Of a stretch of DNA of 64,000 nucleotides, positions 15,804 through 24,302 are shown in pieces. The position numbers were made by a program, and so were the translations under genes. Source of the DNA: CAYQQK01 sp964420065 (GTDB taxonomy: Bacteria; Bacillota; Dethiobacteria; DTU022); assembly GCA_964420065.1 (NCBI GenBank), contig CAYQQK010000004.1, positions 62,001-126,000 of the forward strand, read 5' to 3'. The stretch's first letter is position 1. Every line of letters starts with the position of its first letter. The notes under the pieces are model-generated. The model did not search any database and was not told the DNA's origin. It was given only the letters and a program-made list of their open reading frames with translations.

Positions 15804-17315
15804 ATGTCACTGAATCAAGCAACTATCCTCGCGATCGTGATTCTGATCGGTGCAATCATTATCGTTGGAAGGCTGGCTTACAAAAGAAGAGTTCCGACAC
15901 CGACAGATTACTATTTAGCCGGCCGTGGGTTGGGGCCCCTCATTCTGGTAATGACCATGGGTGCGGCTTTCTTCAGCATGTGGACGATTCTGGGGGCGTT
16001 CGGTAATTACTATCGCAGCGGTGTCGCCTTCATGTGTTTTTCCTCCTGGACGGTTATCCATGCGGTGATGGCGATGATGTTCGGGACCAGGATCTGGGTG
16101 CTCGGGAAACACTTCGGATTTATTACTCCCGGCGAAATGATGGAAGACTATTACGGCAGTCCGGGTTTGCGTACCCTCTTTGCGATCGTCGGTATTGTCG
16201 CACTTTTACCTTATATGCTGATTCAGATTACCGGCGGCGCCCTGACCTTGACCAGTTTTACCGACGGGGGTATCTCGTACTTCTGGGGTGCGGTGCTGAT
16301 GTCGGTTGTCGTCGGTATTTATGTTGCGGCGGTTGGGTTCCGGGGTATCGCCTGGGTTGACACGATGCTGGGTATTTTTTTCGGCAGCACCATGCTTTAC
16401 ATTACCATATTTGTAATCTCGCAGTTCGGTGGAATGGAAGCGCTGCGGGAGGTGGAAGCCGTTGCACCGCAACTGTTGACCAATAACGGGGACTGGTATG
16501 GTGCGATGGGAACAACCTCCGGGTTGTTGTTGGGTTACTGGATCATGCCGCATATGTGGCAGAAGTTTTACGCGGCAAAGTCGGTGAAGGCGATCAGTGA
16601 AGCGGCGGCGCTGACCCCCTTCTGGAATTCCTGGTTGATGGCGGTTCCCCCCCTGATCATCGGCATTATGGCCAATATCCCCGGGTTGATCCCCGGCCTC
16701 ACAGTGGAAACCAGTGATATGATTGTGCCGATGTTTTTTAGAACTTACCAGCCGATGATGGGAGCGATGGTGATCGCCGCCGCTCTTTCCTTCGGGATTA
16801 CAACCGTAAGTAGCCAGCTGCTTTCTTGCGCCAGTATCGTCTCCGAAGATCTGTACATCCGTTACTGGGATCCGCATCTTTCGGAGAAGAAGAAAACATA
16901 TGTCGGCTCCGCAGTCGTGGCCATAATGACGTTTGTGGTTTTCGGTTTGTGTTTTGTTCCCGGGGCGGCCGGTTTTCTCATTCCCGTCGCGAATATCGGT
17001 TTTGCGCTCGGGATACAAATGGTTCCGGCTGCACTGGGACCGTTATACTGGCCCAAAGGAACCAAAACGGGAGCCATCGCCTCACTTGTTCTTAGCGAAA
17101 TAGTTGTGATAACATGTGTTTTAACCGGATATAACAAGCTTTTACCGCCGGGTTTGAACGGGCTGGTGGTCGGACTGGTAGTTTATTATGTGGTGAGCCG
17201 GTTGACTGCGCCGGTTTCTTATGAAAAACAGCGGGAATATCATGGTCTACTGACTTCGGTGATGTATAAAGAGAGCCTGGCCCATGACCGGACCTATCTT
17301 ACTGCCGGATCGTAA
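15804..17315 (+). CDS. sodium:solute symporter (SSS family)
   Basis: A 503-residue secondary transporter with about 13 hydrophobic segments. Features of the SSS fold include the N-terminal helix TILAIVILIGAIIIVGRLAYKRR, then PTDYYLAGRGLGPLILVMTMGAAFFSMWTILG, the region that forms part of the sodium site, and GLLLGYWIMPHMWQKFYAAKS. The ATG at 15804 follows GAAGGAGC. The solute is not evident; the nitrilase in the same operon suggests a nitrile, its carboxylate product or a related organic acid, but this is only context. Transcription probably depends on the sigma-54 promoter at 14273. Confidence 0.88.
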   Translation: MSLNQATILAIVILIGAIIIVGRLAYKRRVPTPTDYYLAGRGLGPLILVMTMGAAFFSMWTILGAFGNYYRSGVAFMCFSSWTVIHAVMAMMFGTRIWVLGKHFGFITPGEMMEDYYGSPGLRTLFAIVGIVALLPYMLIQITGGALTLTSFTDGGISYFWGAVLMSVVVGIYVAAVGFRGIAWVDTMLGIFFGSTMLYITIFVISQFGGMEALREVEAVAPQLLTNNGDWYGAMGTTSGLLLGYWIMPHMWQKFYAAKSVKAISEAAALTPFWNSWLMAVPPLIIGIMANIPGLIPGLTVETSDMIVPMFFRTYQPMMGAMVIAAALSFGITTVSSQLLSCASIVSEDLYIRYWDPHLSEKKKTYVGSAVVAIMTFVVFGLCFVPGAAGFLIPVANIGFALGIQMVPAALGPLYWPKGTKTGAIASLVLSEIVVITCVLTGYNKLLPPGLNGLVVGLVVYYVVSRLTAPVSYEKQREYHGLLTSVMYKESLAHDRTYLTAGS

Positions 17316-17333
17316 AGCAAAGGTTTGATATCG

Positions 17334-17927
17334 ATGAAAACGGTAAACTTATTTGGCATTGCACTTGAATACCAGGCTCCATGGGAACTGCATTTCGGTA
17401 AGGCGCCCACGGAACGGGTGGGCGCCTTCGAACTGCTTTTGAAAAAGGATTATCGAATCACAAATGCCCTTTGTGTTGTCTGGAGACCATACGACGAGGC
17501 GATCGCTGCTTCTTTGAATGGAGGCTGGCACAACCGGGGTGGTTTGTTAAAATGGAAAACGTTTGGACGTGGTACGGAAACGATAATAACAAACAGTGAA
17601 CAGGCCGGGGAACTTGCCGATGAAGAAATTGTGGCCCGGTATTGTGATGGAATCTATCGCAGTATTACCAAGGAACAGGGTCCGGTGGCATTGATCAAAA
17701 GGGAAAAACAACGGGTGAATACCCATGCCGCCGAGGTTTCCGAGTTTACATTTCCGGTAAACAGGCGTAAAAAAAACCTTGGGGAGATCTACCGGGTGCA
17801 GCTGGTGTTGAAATGTAATACCAGTGAAAGGTTTGTTGCCCTTTACACCTCGTCAAGGGAAGGTTTGCAATTGCAGGCACAAATTGAGGGCATTTTGAGA
17901 TCATTCCGGTGTCATGAAAACATCTAA
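17334..17927 (+). CDS. uncharacterised soluble protein downstream of the symporter
   Basis: A 197-residue protein that I do not recognise. No signal peptide or membrane segment is visible. The alternation of short strands and the ending ERFVALYTSSREGLQLQAQIEGILRSF are reminiscent of the PsbP/Mog1/DUF1795 fold, but this is a weak pattern match. It lies 18 bases after the symporter and is followed by two terminators, so it is probably the last gene of the nitrilase operon. The ATG at 17334 has only a weak purine-rich sequence upstream; a TTG at 17325 is also possible. Confidence 0.7.
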   Translation: MKTVNLFGIALEYQAPWELHFGKAPTERVGAFELLLKKDYRITNALCVVWRPYDEAIAASLNGGWHNRGGLLKWKTFGRGTETIITNSEQAGELADEEIVARYCDGIYRSITKEQGPVALIKREKQRVNTHAAEVSEFTFPVNRRKKNLGEIYRVQLVLKCNTSERFVALYTSSREGLQLQAQIEGILRSFRCHENI

Positions 17928-17991
17928 ACGGGCTTTCAAACATTGAACTGTTGCGGCATCAAGCAGTTTTCCACCTGCTATTGCAAAATGC

Positions 17992-18024
17992 GCACCGCCC
18001 TGTTCTTCAGGAACAGGGCGGTGC
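17992..18024 (+). terminator. strong hairpin at end of nitrilase operon
   Basis: A perfect 14-base-pair stem, GCACCGCCCTGTTC (17992-18005) with GAACAGGGCGGTGC (18011-18024), closing a five-base loop. No T-run follows directly; a second hairpin with a T-run starts five bases later, so the two probably act together. Confidence 0.65.
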
Positions 18025-18029
18025 ATCAC

Positions 18030-18058
18030 GGGGCTGTCCCGGAGGACGGCCCCTTTTT
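18030..18058 (+). terminator. intrinsic terminator, second of a tandem pair
   Basis: GGGGCTGTCC (18030-18039) pairs with GGACGGCCCC (18044-18053), with one G-U pair and a four-base loop, followed by TTTTT (18054-18058). It closes the operon before the tRNA gene. Confidence 0.8.
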
Positions 18059-18251
18059 CATGTCTTGTCATGGCGAAACAATTCTCCCGGGAGCTCACCG
18101 CCAATCATTACGATCTGCAATGTCCGCTTTGCGATAATTCGGGGGTTGGCTGACAATAAACAAACTTGTTTCGTCAGCGCCAGGCTTGGAAAAGGTTGCC
18201 TTTTGGGATGAAGCCTGCAGTGGCTTGACACGATCACGATCAGATTTGCCT

Positions 18252-18280
18252 TTGCCTGACGGAGCGGAATCGGCTATAAT
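18252..18280 (+). promoter_or_regulatory. sigma-A promoter of tRNA-Leu
   Basis: TTGCCT (18252-18257), 17 bases, TATAAT (18275-18280), with the tRNA beginning 47 bases after the -10. No other gene lies between. Confidence 0.7.
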
Positions 18281-18326
18281 ATAAGCAAGGCTGGAGTAAT
18301 TTTTCCAGGTTCCGGCCGGTAAACAT

Positions 18327-18414
18327 GCGGGCGTGGCGGAACCGGCAGACGCGCTGGACTTAGGATCCAGTGGGAGTAAATCCCTTGGAGGTTCAAATCC
18401 TCTCGCCCGCACCA
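18327..18414 (+). tRNA. tRNA-Leu (anticodon UAG)
   Basis: The acceptor arms GCGGGCG and CGCCCGC pair perfectly, and the gene encodes the 3' ACCA. The anticodon stem CTGGA/TCCAG closes the loop CTTAGGA with anticodon TAG, which reads CUA and probably other CUN leucine codons. A long variable arm (TGGGAGTAAATCCCT) is the class II feature of tRNA-Leu. The T-arm GGTTCAAATCC is regular. The total length is 88 bases with CCA. Confidence 0.97.
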
Positions 18415-18745
18415 CGTGCCGGCTGTCTCGGATGGCGTATCGCAGCCATAGGCTCAACCGCAATTTTAGACCAGCTGCATGCAATAACAAAGCCGCCCAG
18501 ACAGGCGGCAACACTGCCAGTTTGCCCACTGATATTTTGCATCTCACTGCAGGTGTCCGGTTCACCGCAATGGTGGCCTTCGGAATAGGGACTTTCGCCT
18601 GAAATGGGCAGTTATCCCGGAATCATCTTCCGTTCCCACCGCCCTCTGTTTTGTATATCATTAAAATTTATAAATATTGGAGGCAGGATTTCTTCCCAAA
18701 TTTACGAAATATTCTAAGGTAAAGTAAGGGGGTGCCCCAAACATA
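18415..18745 (+). other. intergenic region between tRNA-Leu and the second regulator
   Basis: About 330 bases with no supported gene. It holds a short perfect hairpin GCCGCC/GGCGGC (18492-18497 with 18504-18509) without a T-run, which may end the tRNA transcript. An AT-rich stretch around 18645-18720 probably contains the regulator promoter, but I see no clear -35/-10 pair. Confidence 0.5.
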
Positions 18746-20434
18746 GTGCTCAAAGCGGCGGTTATTGTCGATGATCCCCACGGGGTGGATGTATTCCGCA
18801 TTTTCAGGGAATGCGAAGAAATAACTATAATCGTTTTGGTGGATTTGAGTGGCGACCAGGCATGGGTCACGGAGGATGAACGCAAAAATTTCTATATCAC
18901 AACCGACCTGACCCGTATCTGTGTCCAACCGGACCTGCAGGTAGCAATTAACGTTGCCGCCAATCCCGAAGTGCACCGGTTCCTGGAAAACAGCATCGCT
19001 AGCACTGTCGAACTGGTGAAAATACGCCCCGGCGGCTTTTTGATGACACTGCTTCATTCACAAAAGCAACTCAAGGAAACGCGTCTTTTAAGGGGGGAAC
19101 TCCTGGCCATATTAAATTCGGTTCAGGATCCGATCGAGGTTGTCGACTCCGACGGCATGATCAAATATGTCAACCCCGCCTTTACCCGGATCACCGGTAT
19201 TCCTGAAAGCGCCCGGGTCAATGAGAATATTTTTGAAGTGTCGCCTCATGGGGCGCTGGCCAACTCGTTGATCCAGCAAAAACCCGTTGTTGGCTATCGA
19301 ACTCTGGTTGGAGGCAGTAACGCGGAAGTGGTATCCAATGCCTCCCCGATCATTGTCGATGGAGAGATCAGGGGTGCGGTGGTGGTTTTCCAGTTGGTCA
19401 ACGACATCCTGAAATTAATGGATCAGCTCAATTACAGCCATGCCGTGATTGAAAATCTTTACGCTCAGATTGACCAGATTTCCGGTACCCACTGGACCCT
19501 GGACGATCTTGTCGGGCAGAGCAAACTTTTTCGGGCAACCATGGAGATGGCCCGGAAAGCCGCCCGCAGTGACGTTCCGGTGATGCTCGTAGGTGAAACC
19601 GGTACCGGGAAGGAGGTTTTTGCCCAGGCTATTCATAATTCCAGCACCCGCCGCGGCCGCCCCCTGATCCTGCTTGATTGTTCGGCTCTGCCCGTAGATA
19701 TCCAGGAGGTGGAACTTTTCGGGTGTGAAAAGGGGGCCCTAAGCGGAGTGGTGAATACCCGTTTGGGCAAGATTGAACTGGCTCGTGGAGGTACTCTTTA
19801 CCTGAAAGGGGTCACCTCTTTGAACCCGTTTCTGCAAGAAAAAATGGTCGAACTGGTTCAGGAAAAACAATTCCGCCGGATCGGGGGAGATGTTCTGGTT
19901 CAAGCAGACGTGCGGCTGATCGCTTCAACCGATAACCCCAAAACGGCTCTACAGAAGGGTGTATTTAACGAGGCGCTCTATTACTGTTTGAACATGATCG
20001 AAATCAATCTTTTCCCCTTGCGCAAACGGAAGGATGATTTGCCCCAATTGGTACAGGGGTTTGTCGACCTTTATAACCGTAAGTTCGGCAAGCATGTTCA
20101 GGATATCGCACCCCCGGCCATGCAAGCCCTGGGGGAATATGAATGGCCGGGCAATATCAATGAACTAAAAAATGTTATCGAACGAGCCATGGCGGTATGT
20201 GAGGGAACGGTGATCGAGTATTCCCATCTTTCACCATATATCGGTATGCATAGCGGCAGCATGGTGCCGATCAACGAGGTCGTTCCCCTGGATAAAATGG
20301 AACAGATCTTGTTGAAACTGGCCCTGGCCCGTTACGGTGAAACCCTTGAGGGCAAAAAAAAGGCGGCCCAGGCTTTGAATATTTCGCTGGCCACCCTTTA
20401 TAACAAATTGAAGAAATACCGGGCGAATATGTAA
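18746..20434 (+). CDS. PAS-AAA regulator of sigma-54 activator descent with degenerate ATPase
   Basis: A 562-residue regulator. Residues 1-105 look like a dinucleotide-binding (Gfo/Idh or homoserine-dehydrogenase-like) domain: AAVIVDDPHGVDVFRIF, then YITTDLTRICVQPDLQVAINV and ANPEVHRFLENS. Residues 115-220 are a PAS domain. The AAA+ domain keeps Walker A (GETGTGKE, 283-290), but Walker B LFLDE is replaced by LYLKG (K354/G355), the GAFTGA loop by GALSGV (330-335), and FREDLYYRL by FNEALYYCL (407-415), which loses both arginine fingers. The C-terminal helix-turn-helix (KKAAQALNISLATLYNKLKK) is intact. It probably binds DNA without ATP-driven sigma-54 activation. It starts at a GTG behind AAGGGGGTG and probably controls the acyl-CoA genes downstream. 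Confidence 0.88.
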   Translation: MLKAAVIVDDPHGVDVFRIFRECEEITIIVLVDLSGDQAWVTEDERKNFYITTDLTRICVQPDLQVAINVAANPEVHRFLENSIASTVELVKIRPGGFLMTLLHSQKQLKETRLLRGELLAILNSVQDPIEVVDSDGMIKYVNPAFTRITGIPESARVNENIFEVSPHGALANSLIQQKPVVGYRTLVGGSNAEVVSNASPIIVDGEIRGAVVVFQLVNDILKLMDQLNYSHAVIENLYAQIDQISGTHWTLDDLVGQSKLFRATMEMARKAARSDVPVMLVGETGTGKEVFAQAIHNSSTRRGRPLILLDCSALPVDIQEVELFGCEKGALSGVVNTRLGKIELARGGTLYLKGVTSLNPFLQEKMVELVQEKQFRRIGGDVLVQADVRLIASTDNPKTALQKGVFNEALYYCLNMIEINLFPLRKRKDDLPQLVQGFVDLYNRKFGKHVQDIAPPAMQALGEYEWPGNINELKNVIERAMAVCEGTVIEYSHLSPYIGMHSGSMVPINEVVPLDKMEQILLKLALARYGETLEGKKKAAQALNISLATLYNKLKKYRANM

Positions 20435-20475
20435 TGGATTGCGAATGGAACAAATGATGCTGGAGGGGGTGAGCG

Positions 20476-21591
20476 ATGAAGCTCTATGAGTATCTGGGCA
20501 AAGAGTTGTTCAGCCGCTATGGGATTCCGGTTCCCCGGGGCCGGGTCGTAGCCTCTCCCGAAGAAGCGGCTGAGGCCGCCGCCGTGTTGGGTCAGGGGGG
20601 CCAGGTTGTGGTGAAGGCACAAATTCTGTCCGGCAAACGCGGCAAAGGGGGCGGTGTAGCCTTTGCTTCCGATCCGCCCGCGGCATACCGTGAAGCGGTG
20701 CGCATTCTACAAACTAAAATTCAGGGTTTGCCTGTAGAAAGATTGTTGATCGAAAAAAAACTGGACATTGAACAGGAGCTTTATCTGGCTATATTGGTGG
20801 ATGGGTCGGCCCGTACTCCCATTCTTTTGGCTTCCATGGATGGGGGGATGGAGGCGGAGGATGTTTCGGATGAGAAGATGGTCTGCTGGCCGGTCGAGAT
20901 CACGATCGGCCTGCCCATTTATATTACCCGGGAAATCTGCCGCCGTCTGGGAGCGCATGGCACGCTGGCGCAAAGGTTGCAGCAAATTTTACCAAAAATG
21001 TACCGTCTCTTTCGAGATTACGATGCGGAACTGGTAGAAATCAACCCCCTCGCCTGGTGTTCGGGACGCCTGGTTGCCGCTGATGCTAAGGTGACCATTG
21101 ATGATGATGCTCTTTATCGCCATCCGGATCTGCCGGTCATTCATGAGAAAACCGACCTCGAGCGCCGAGCCCAGGAAATGGGTCTGTCCTTCGTTGAACT
21201 GGGGGGTGACATTGCCGTGATGGCCAACGGGGCCGGCATCACTGCGGCAACTCTGGATATGATCCAGTATTATGGCGGTTCTCCGGCCAATTTTCTGGAC
21301 TGCGGGGGTGGCGCCGACGTGGAGCATACGACCGAAGCCATGGAATTGCTCCTTGCGACCAATCCCCGGGTAATTTTGATCAACATTTTTGGCGGGATCA
21401 CCCGTTGTGATGTGGTGGCGGAGGCTTTTATTCAAGCCAAGAAAAGGCGAAAATTTGACCTGCCCCTTTCTTTCCGCCTCGTTGGTACCAATGAAAAAGC
21501 GGGGCGGGCCATTTTAGCCCGGGAGGGCATCCGGATGTTCACTTCAATGGACGATGCGGTGCGACATGCCGTGACCCTGGCGGGGCAGTAA
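20476..21591 (+). CDS. sucC: succinyl-CoA synthetase-like ADP-forming ligase, beta subunit
   Basis: The beta (ATP-grasp) subunit of an acyl-CoA synthetase that interconverts acyl-CoA plus ADP and phosphate with acid, CoA and ATP. The 371-residue protein begins MKLYEYLGKELFSRYGIPVPRG and has the ATP-grasp VVVKAQILSGKRGKGGGV. Further on come EINPLAW (metal and phosphate loop) and the CoA-ligase region LDCGGGADVEHTTEAMELLL with NIFGGITRCD. GGGADV and NIFGGI are the standard SucC motifs, but several residues elsewhere differ from housekeeping SucC. With the mutase downstream, a substrate other than succinyl-CoA is possible. The ATG follows GGAGGGGGTGAGCG. Confidence 0.88.
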   Translation: MKLYEYLGKELFSRYGIPVPRGRVVASPEEAAEAAAVLGQGGQVVVKAQILSGKRGKGGGVAFASDPPAAYREAVRILQTKIQGLPVERLLIEKKLDIEQELYLAILVDGSARTPILLASMDGGMEAEDVSDEKMVCWPVEITIGLPIYITREICRRLGAHGTLAQRLQQILPKMYRLFRDYDAELVEINPLAWCSGRLVAADAKVTIDDDALYRHPDLPVIHEKTDLERRAQEMGLSFVELGGDIAVMANGAGITAATLDMIQYYGGSPANFLDCGGGADVEHTTEAMELLLATNPRVILINIFGGITRCDVVAEAFIQAKKRRKFDLPLSFRLVGTNEKAGRAILAREGIRMFTSMDDAVRHAVTLAGQ

Positions 21592-21618
21592 TCGGAATAC
21601 GGGTACCGGGAGGGGAAA

Positions 21619-22593
21619 ATGACCATACTGATCGATCGCAATACCCGGGTGCTGGTTCAAGGTATCACCGGCCGGCAGGGTGCCTTTCATACCCGGCTCA
21701 TGTTGGATTACGGCACATGCATTGCCGGCGGGGTTTCCCCCGGGAAGGGGGGCAGGGTGGTGGAAGGGGTACCCGTGTTTGAAACCGTTTTTGAGGCATT
21801 GGAGGCGGGCCCGGTCGATGCCTCCATTCTTTTTACCCCGGCTCCATATGCCAAAGACGCTGCTTTTGAAGCGATCGATGCCGGGATCAAACTTTTGGTG
21901 TTGGTGCCGGAGCACATACCCCAGGCCGATACAATCGAGATCATAGCTTTTGCCCGGCGGTGTGGTACGGTGGTGGTCGGGCCGAATACATTTGGGCTGG
22001 TCTCTTCGGGCCAATCGAAAATCGGCATTGTGCCCAACCGTATTTTTCAACCGGGCCCGGTGGGGGTAGTTTCGCGCAGCGGCACTCTTTGTTACGAATT
22101 GGTGGAAAACTTGCTTCAAATCGGGCTGGGGACAAGCACCGTGATCGGGATTGGCGGCGATCGGGTCATTGGTCTGCGTTTTACCGAGATACTGGCTCTG
22201 TTTGAAAAGGATCCGGATACGGCTGCGATATTACTGATCGGGGAAATCGGTGGCAGTGCGGAAGAGGAAGCGGCCCGCTTCATTCCCGGTCATGTCTTCA
22301 AGCCCGTAGCGGCATACATTGCCGGTAAAAGTGCTCCCCCGGGGAAACGGATGGGCCATGCCGGGGCGATTATTGAGGGCGGGCGCGGCACCTTCCAAAG
22401 CAAAGTCGAGTCCCTTGAAGCTGCCGGGGTGAAAGTAGCGGCGTTATTGCCGGAAGTGCCGGCTCTGATCCAAACCGCCCTGACCGCTGACAAGCAATCA
22501 TATACCATTGCCGGGAGGAGTGGGGGAGGTCCGGGGCAGCAACTCCCTGCTGCGTTTACGCCGGGGATCCCCGGGGAAAAAGGAAAAGGTTAG
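21619..22593 (+). CDS. sucD: succinyl-CoA synthetase-like ligase, alpha subunit
   Basis: The alpha subunit, which binds CoA and carries the phosphohistidine. The 324-residue protein shows VLVQGITGRQGAFHTRLMLDYGT (CoA-binding Rossmann), GGVSPGKGG and the catalytic histidine in KRMGHAGAIIEGG. VSRSGTLCYELVENLLQIGLG lies in the ligase domain. The C-terminal 35 residues are glycine/proline-rich and longer than in typical SucD. It starts 28 bases after sucC behind GGGAGGGGAAA, as expected for a two-subunit enzyme. Confidence 0.9.
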   Translation: MTILIDRNTRVLVQGITGRQGAFHTRLMLDYGTCIAGGVSPGKGGRVVEGVPVFETVFEALEAGPVDASILFTPAPYAKDAAFEAIDAGIKLLVLVPEHIPQADTIEIIAFARRCGTVVVGPNTFGLVSSGQSKIGIVPNRIFQPGPVGVVSRSGTLCYELVENLLQIGLGTSTVIGIGGDRVIGLRFTEILALFEKDPDTAAILLIGEIGGSAEEEAARFIPGHVFKPVAAYIAGKSAPPGKRMGHAGAIIEGGRGTFQSKVESLEAAGVKVAALLPEVPALIQTALTADKQSYTIAGRSGGGPGQQLPAAFTPGIPGEKGKG

Positions 22594-22663
22594 GAGGACC
22601 GGGTGCTGTTTCATGGTGGTAACGGGCAGGTTCAAGGAGGCTGTTGTGCAGGGAGGCGGTGCG

Positions 22664-24229
22664 ATGGGCGGTGATAAAAAGCGTAATAAAAATTCAAGGC
22701 GGACCCCCCCCGGGGAATCGTTCTTACCCAGAACGCCGGCGGTGCAGTGCCCGGAGAAACATGATCTTTGTTCAGGTTCGGAAGATCATGAATATTCCTG
22801 GGTGATCCGCCAGCACGCCGGCTTCGGAAGCGCCGAGGAGACCAACCGCCGTTTCCATTTCCTTCTGGAGCAGGACCAAACCGATTTAAGCGTGGTTTTC
22901 GACCTTCCGACCCAAATCGGTTACGATTCGGATCATCCTTTGGGCCGGGGGGAGATCGGCCGGGTCGGGGTGGCGATCGACACTTTAAAGGACATGGAGA
23001 TTTTGTTTGAACAGATCCCTCTCGATCGGAGCAGTATCGCCATGGTCATAAATGCACCGGCGGCAGTTCTATTGGCAATGTATGTAGCCGTGGCCGAAAA
23101 ACACGGGATTGCCCCGAATACCCTTGGAGGGAGTATTCAGAATGACATTTTAAAAGAATATGTGGCCCGGGGTACATATATTTTTCCCCCCCGGGAATCC
23201 ATGCGCATCGCTATGGATATTTTTTCATTTGCTTCACAAAAAACCCCTTTACTGGATACGATCAACGTTTGCGGTTATCATATTCGGGAAGCCGGGTCCA
23301 CTGCCGTTCAAGAGGTGGCCTTTACCCTGGCCAATGCGATCGCTTACGTTGAAGCCGCCGTTCAATCCGGACACGATGCAGGCAACTTTGCGCCGCAGCT
23401 TTGTTTTTTCTTCAATGCCGGTTTAAATATTTTTGAAGAAGCGGCGAAATTCAGGGCGGCCCGTCGCGTTTGGGCCGAGATTATGGAGGATCGTTTCGGG
23501 GTTCGGAATGCAAATACGGTGCCGGTGTCTTTGCATGCCCAGACAGCCGGCTGCACCCTGACCGCCCAGCAGCCCGATGTTAATCTCGTGCGCGTGGCCT
23601 ACCAGGCGCTGGGCGCCGTCCTCGGGGGGACCCGGTCCTTGCACACCGGCTCCCGGGATGAAGCCCTATCCCTTCCGCATGAACATTCATTGCTCCTTGC
23701 TTTGCGGACCCAACAGGTGCTTTGTTACGAGACCGGTGTCACCGCGATGGTCGATCCGCTCAGGGGTTCTCATTACATCGAGGCTCTGACCGACTGTATT
23801 GCACAGGAGGCCAAGGAATACCTGCGGTGTATAGATGCTTTGGGGGGGGCGGTAGCGGCAATTGAAAGCGGCTTCATACAAAAGGAAATAGAAACAAGCG
23901 CCTACCGTTACCAAAAAGAAATTGAGAATGGAGAACGGGCGGTGATCGGAGTAAACCGGTTCACCGGTGGCGGCGAACAGCCGCAAAAACTTCTGAAAGT
24001 GGATCCGGCCGTGGGGGAGCGTCAAATCAACCGTCTCAAAGAGGTGCGCCGACATCGCGATCAACGCCGGGTTTCGGAGGTTCTTCAGGAGTTGCGCAAG
24101 GTAGTCCAATCCGGGGCAAACGTGATGCCGTGTATTTTGGAAGCGGTTACGGTTTATGCGACTCTGGGTGAAATTTGCGGTGTACTGCGGGAGGTCCTCG
24201 GGGAGTACCAACCCCGCATCGATTTTTGA
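22664..24229 (+). CDS. B12-dependent acyl-CoA mutase, large (substrate-binding) subunit, atypical
   Basis: This is the TIM-barrel subunit of the methylmalonyl-CoA mutase family, without a fused cobalamin domain (521 residues). Family features include RQHAGFGSAEETNRRF, VVFDLPTQIGYDSDHPLG, GGSIQNDILKEYVARGTYIFPP, the carboxylate-binding SMRIAMDIF and CGYHIREAGSTAVQEVAFTLANA. The segment just before RQ is abnormal: TMYxxRPW of the family, which holds the active-site tyrosine, is replaced by SEDHEYSW (residues 39-46), so aspartate takes the tyrosine position. The frame is continuous, so this is not a frameshift. Methylmalonyl-, isobutyryl- or 2-hydroxyacyl-CoA mutation are all open. The ATG at 22664 follows GGGAGG; longer in-frame starts add an unconserved tail. 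Confidence 0.85.
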   Translation: MGGDKKRNKNSRRTPPGESFLPRTPAVQCPEKHDLCSGSEDHEYSWVIRQHAGFGSAEETNRRFHFLLEQDQTDLSVVFDLPTQIGYDSDHPLGRGEIGRVGVAIDTLKDMEILFEQIPLDRSSIAMVINAPAAVLLAMYVAVAEKHGIAPNTLGGSIQNDILKEYVARGTYIFPPRESMRIAMDIFSFASQKTPLLDTINVCGYHIREAGSTAVQEVAFTLANAIAYVEAAVQSGHDAGNFAPQLCFFFNAGLNIFEEAAKFRAARRVWAEIMEDRFGVRNANTVPVSLHAQTAGCTLTAQQPDVNLVRVAYQALGAVLGGTRSLHTGSRDEALSLPHEHSLLLALRTQQVLCYETGVTAMVDPLRGSHYIEALTDCIAQEAKEYLRCIDALGGAVAAIESGFIQKEIETSAYRYQKEIENGERAVIGVNRFTGGGEQPQKLLKVDPAVGERQINRLKEVRRHRDQRRVSEVLQELRKVVQSGANVMPCILEAVTVYATLGEICGVLREVLGEYQPRIDF

Positions 24230-24302
24230 GGTGTTCTTGCGGTAAAAACGGCACGGGCACGCTTTTGCGTGTCAGCAGGTGTCAGAAAGGGGAACCGGCG
24301 GC

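Noticed and set aside
22664..22830. Frameshift as an explanation for the missing TMYxxRPW motif in the mutase.
   Set aside because: The reading frame is continuous from the start into the conserved barrel, PGESF in the expected upstream position is in the same frame, and no other frame yields the motif.
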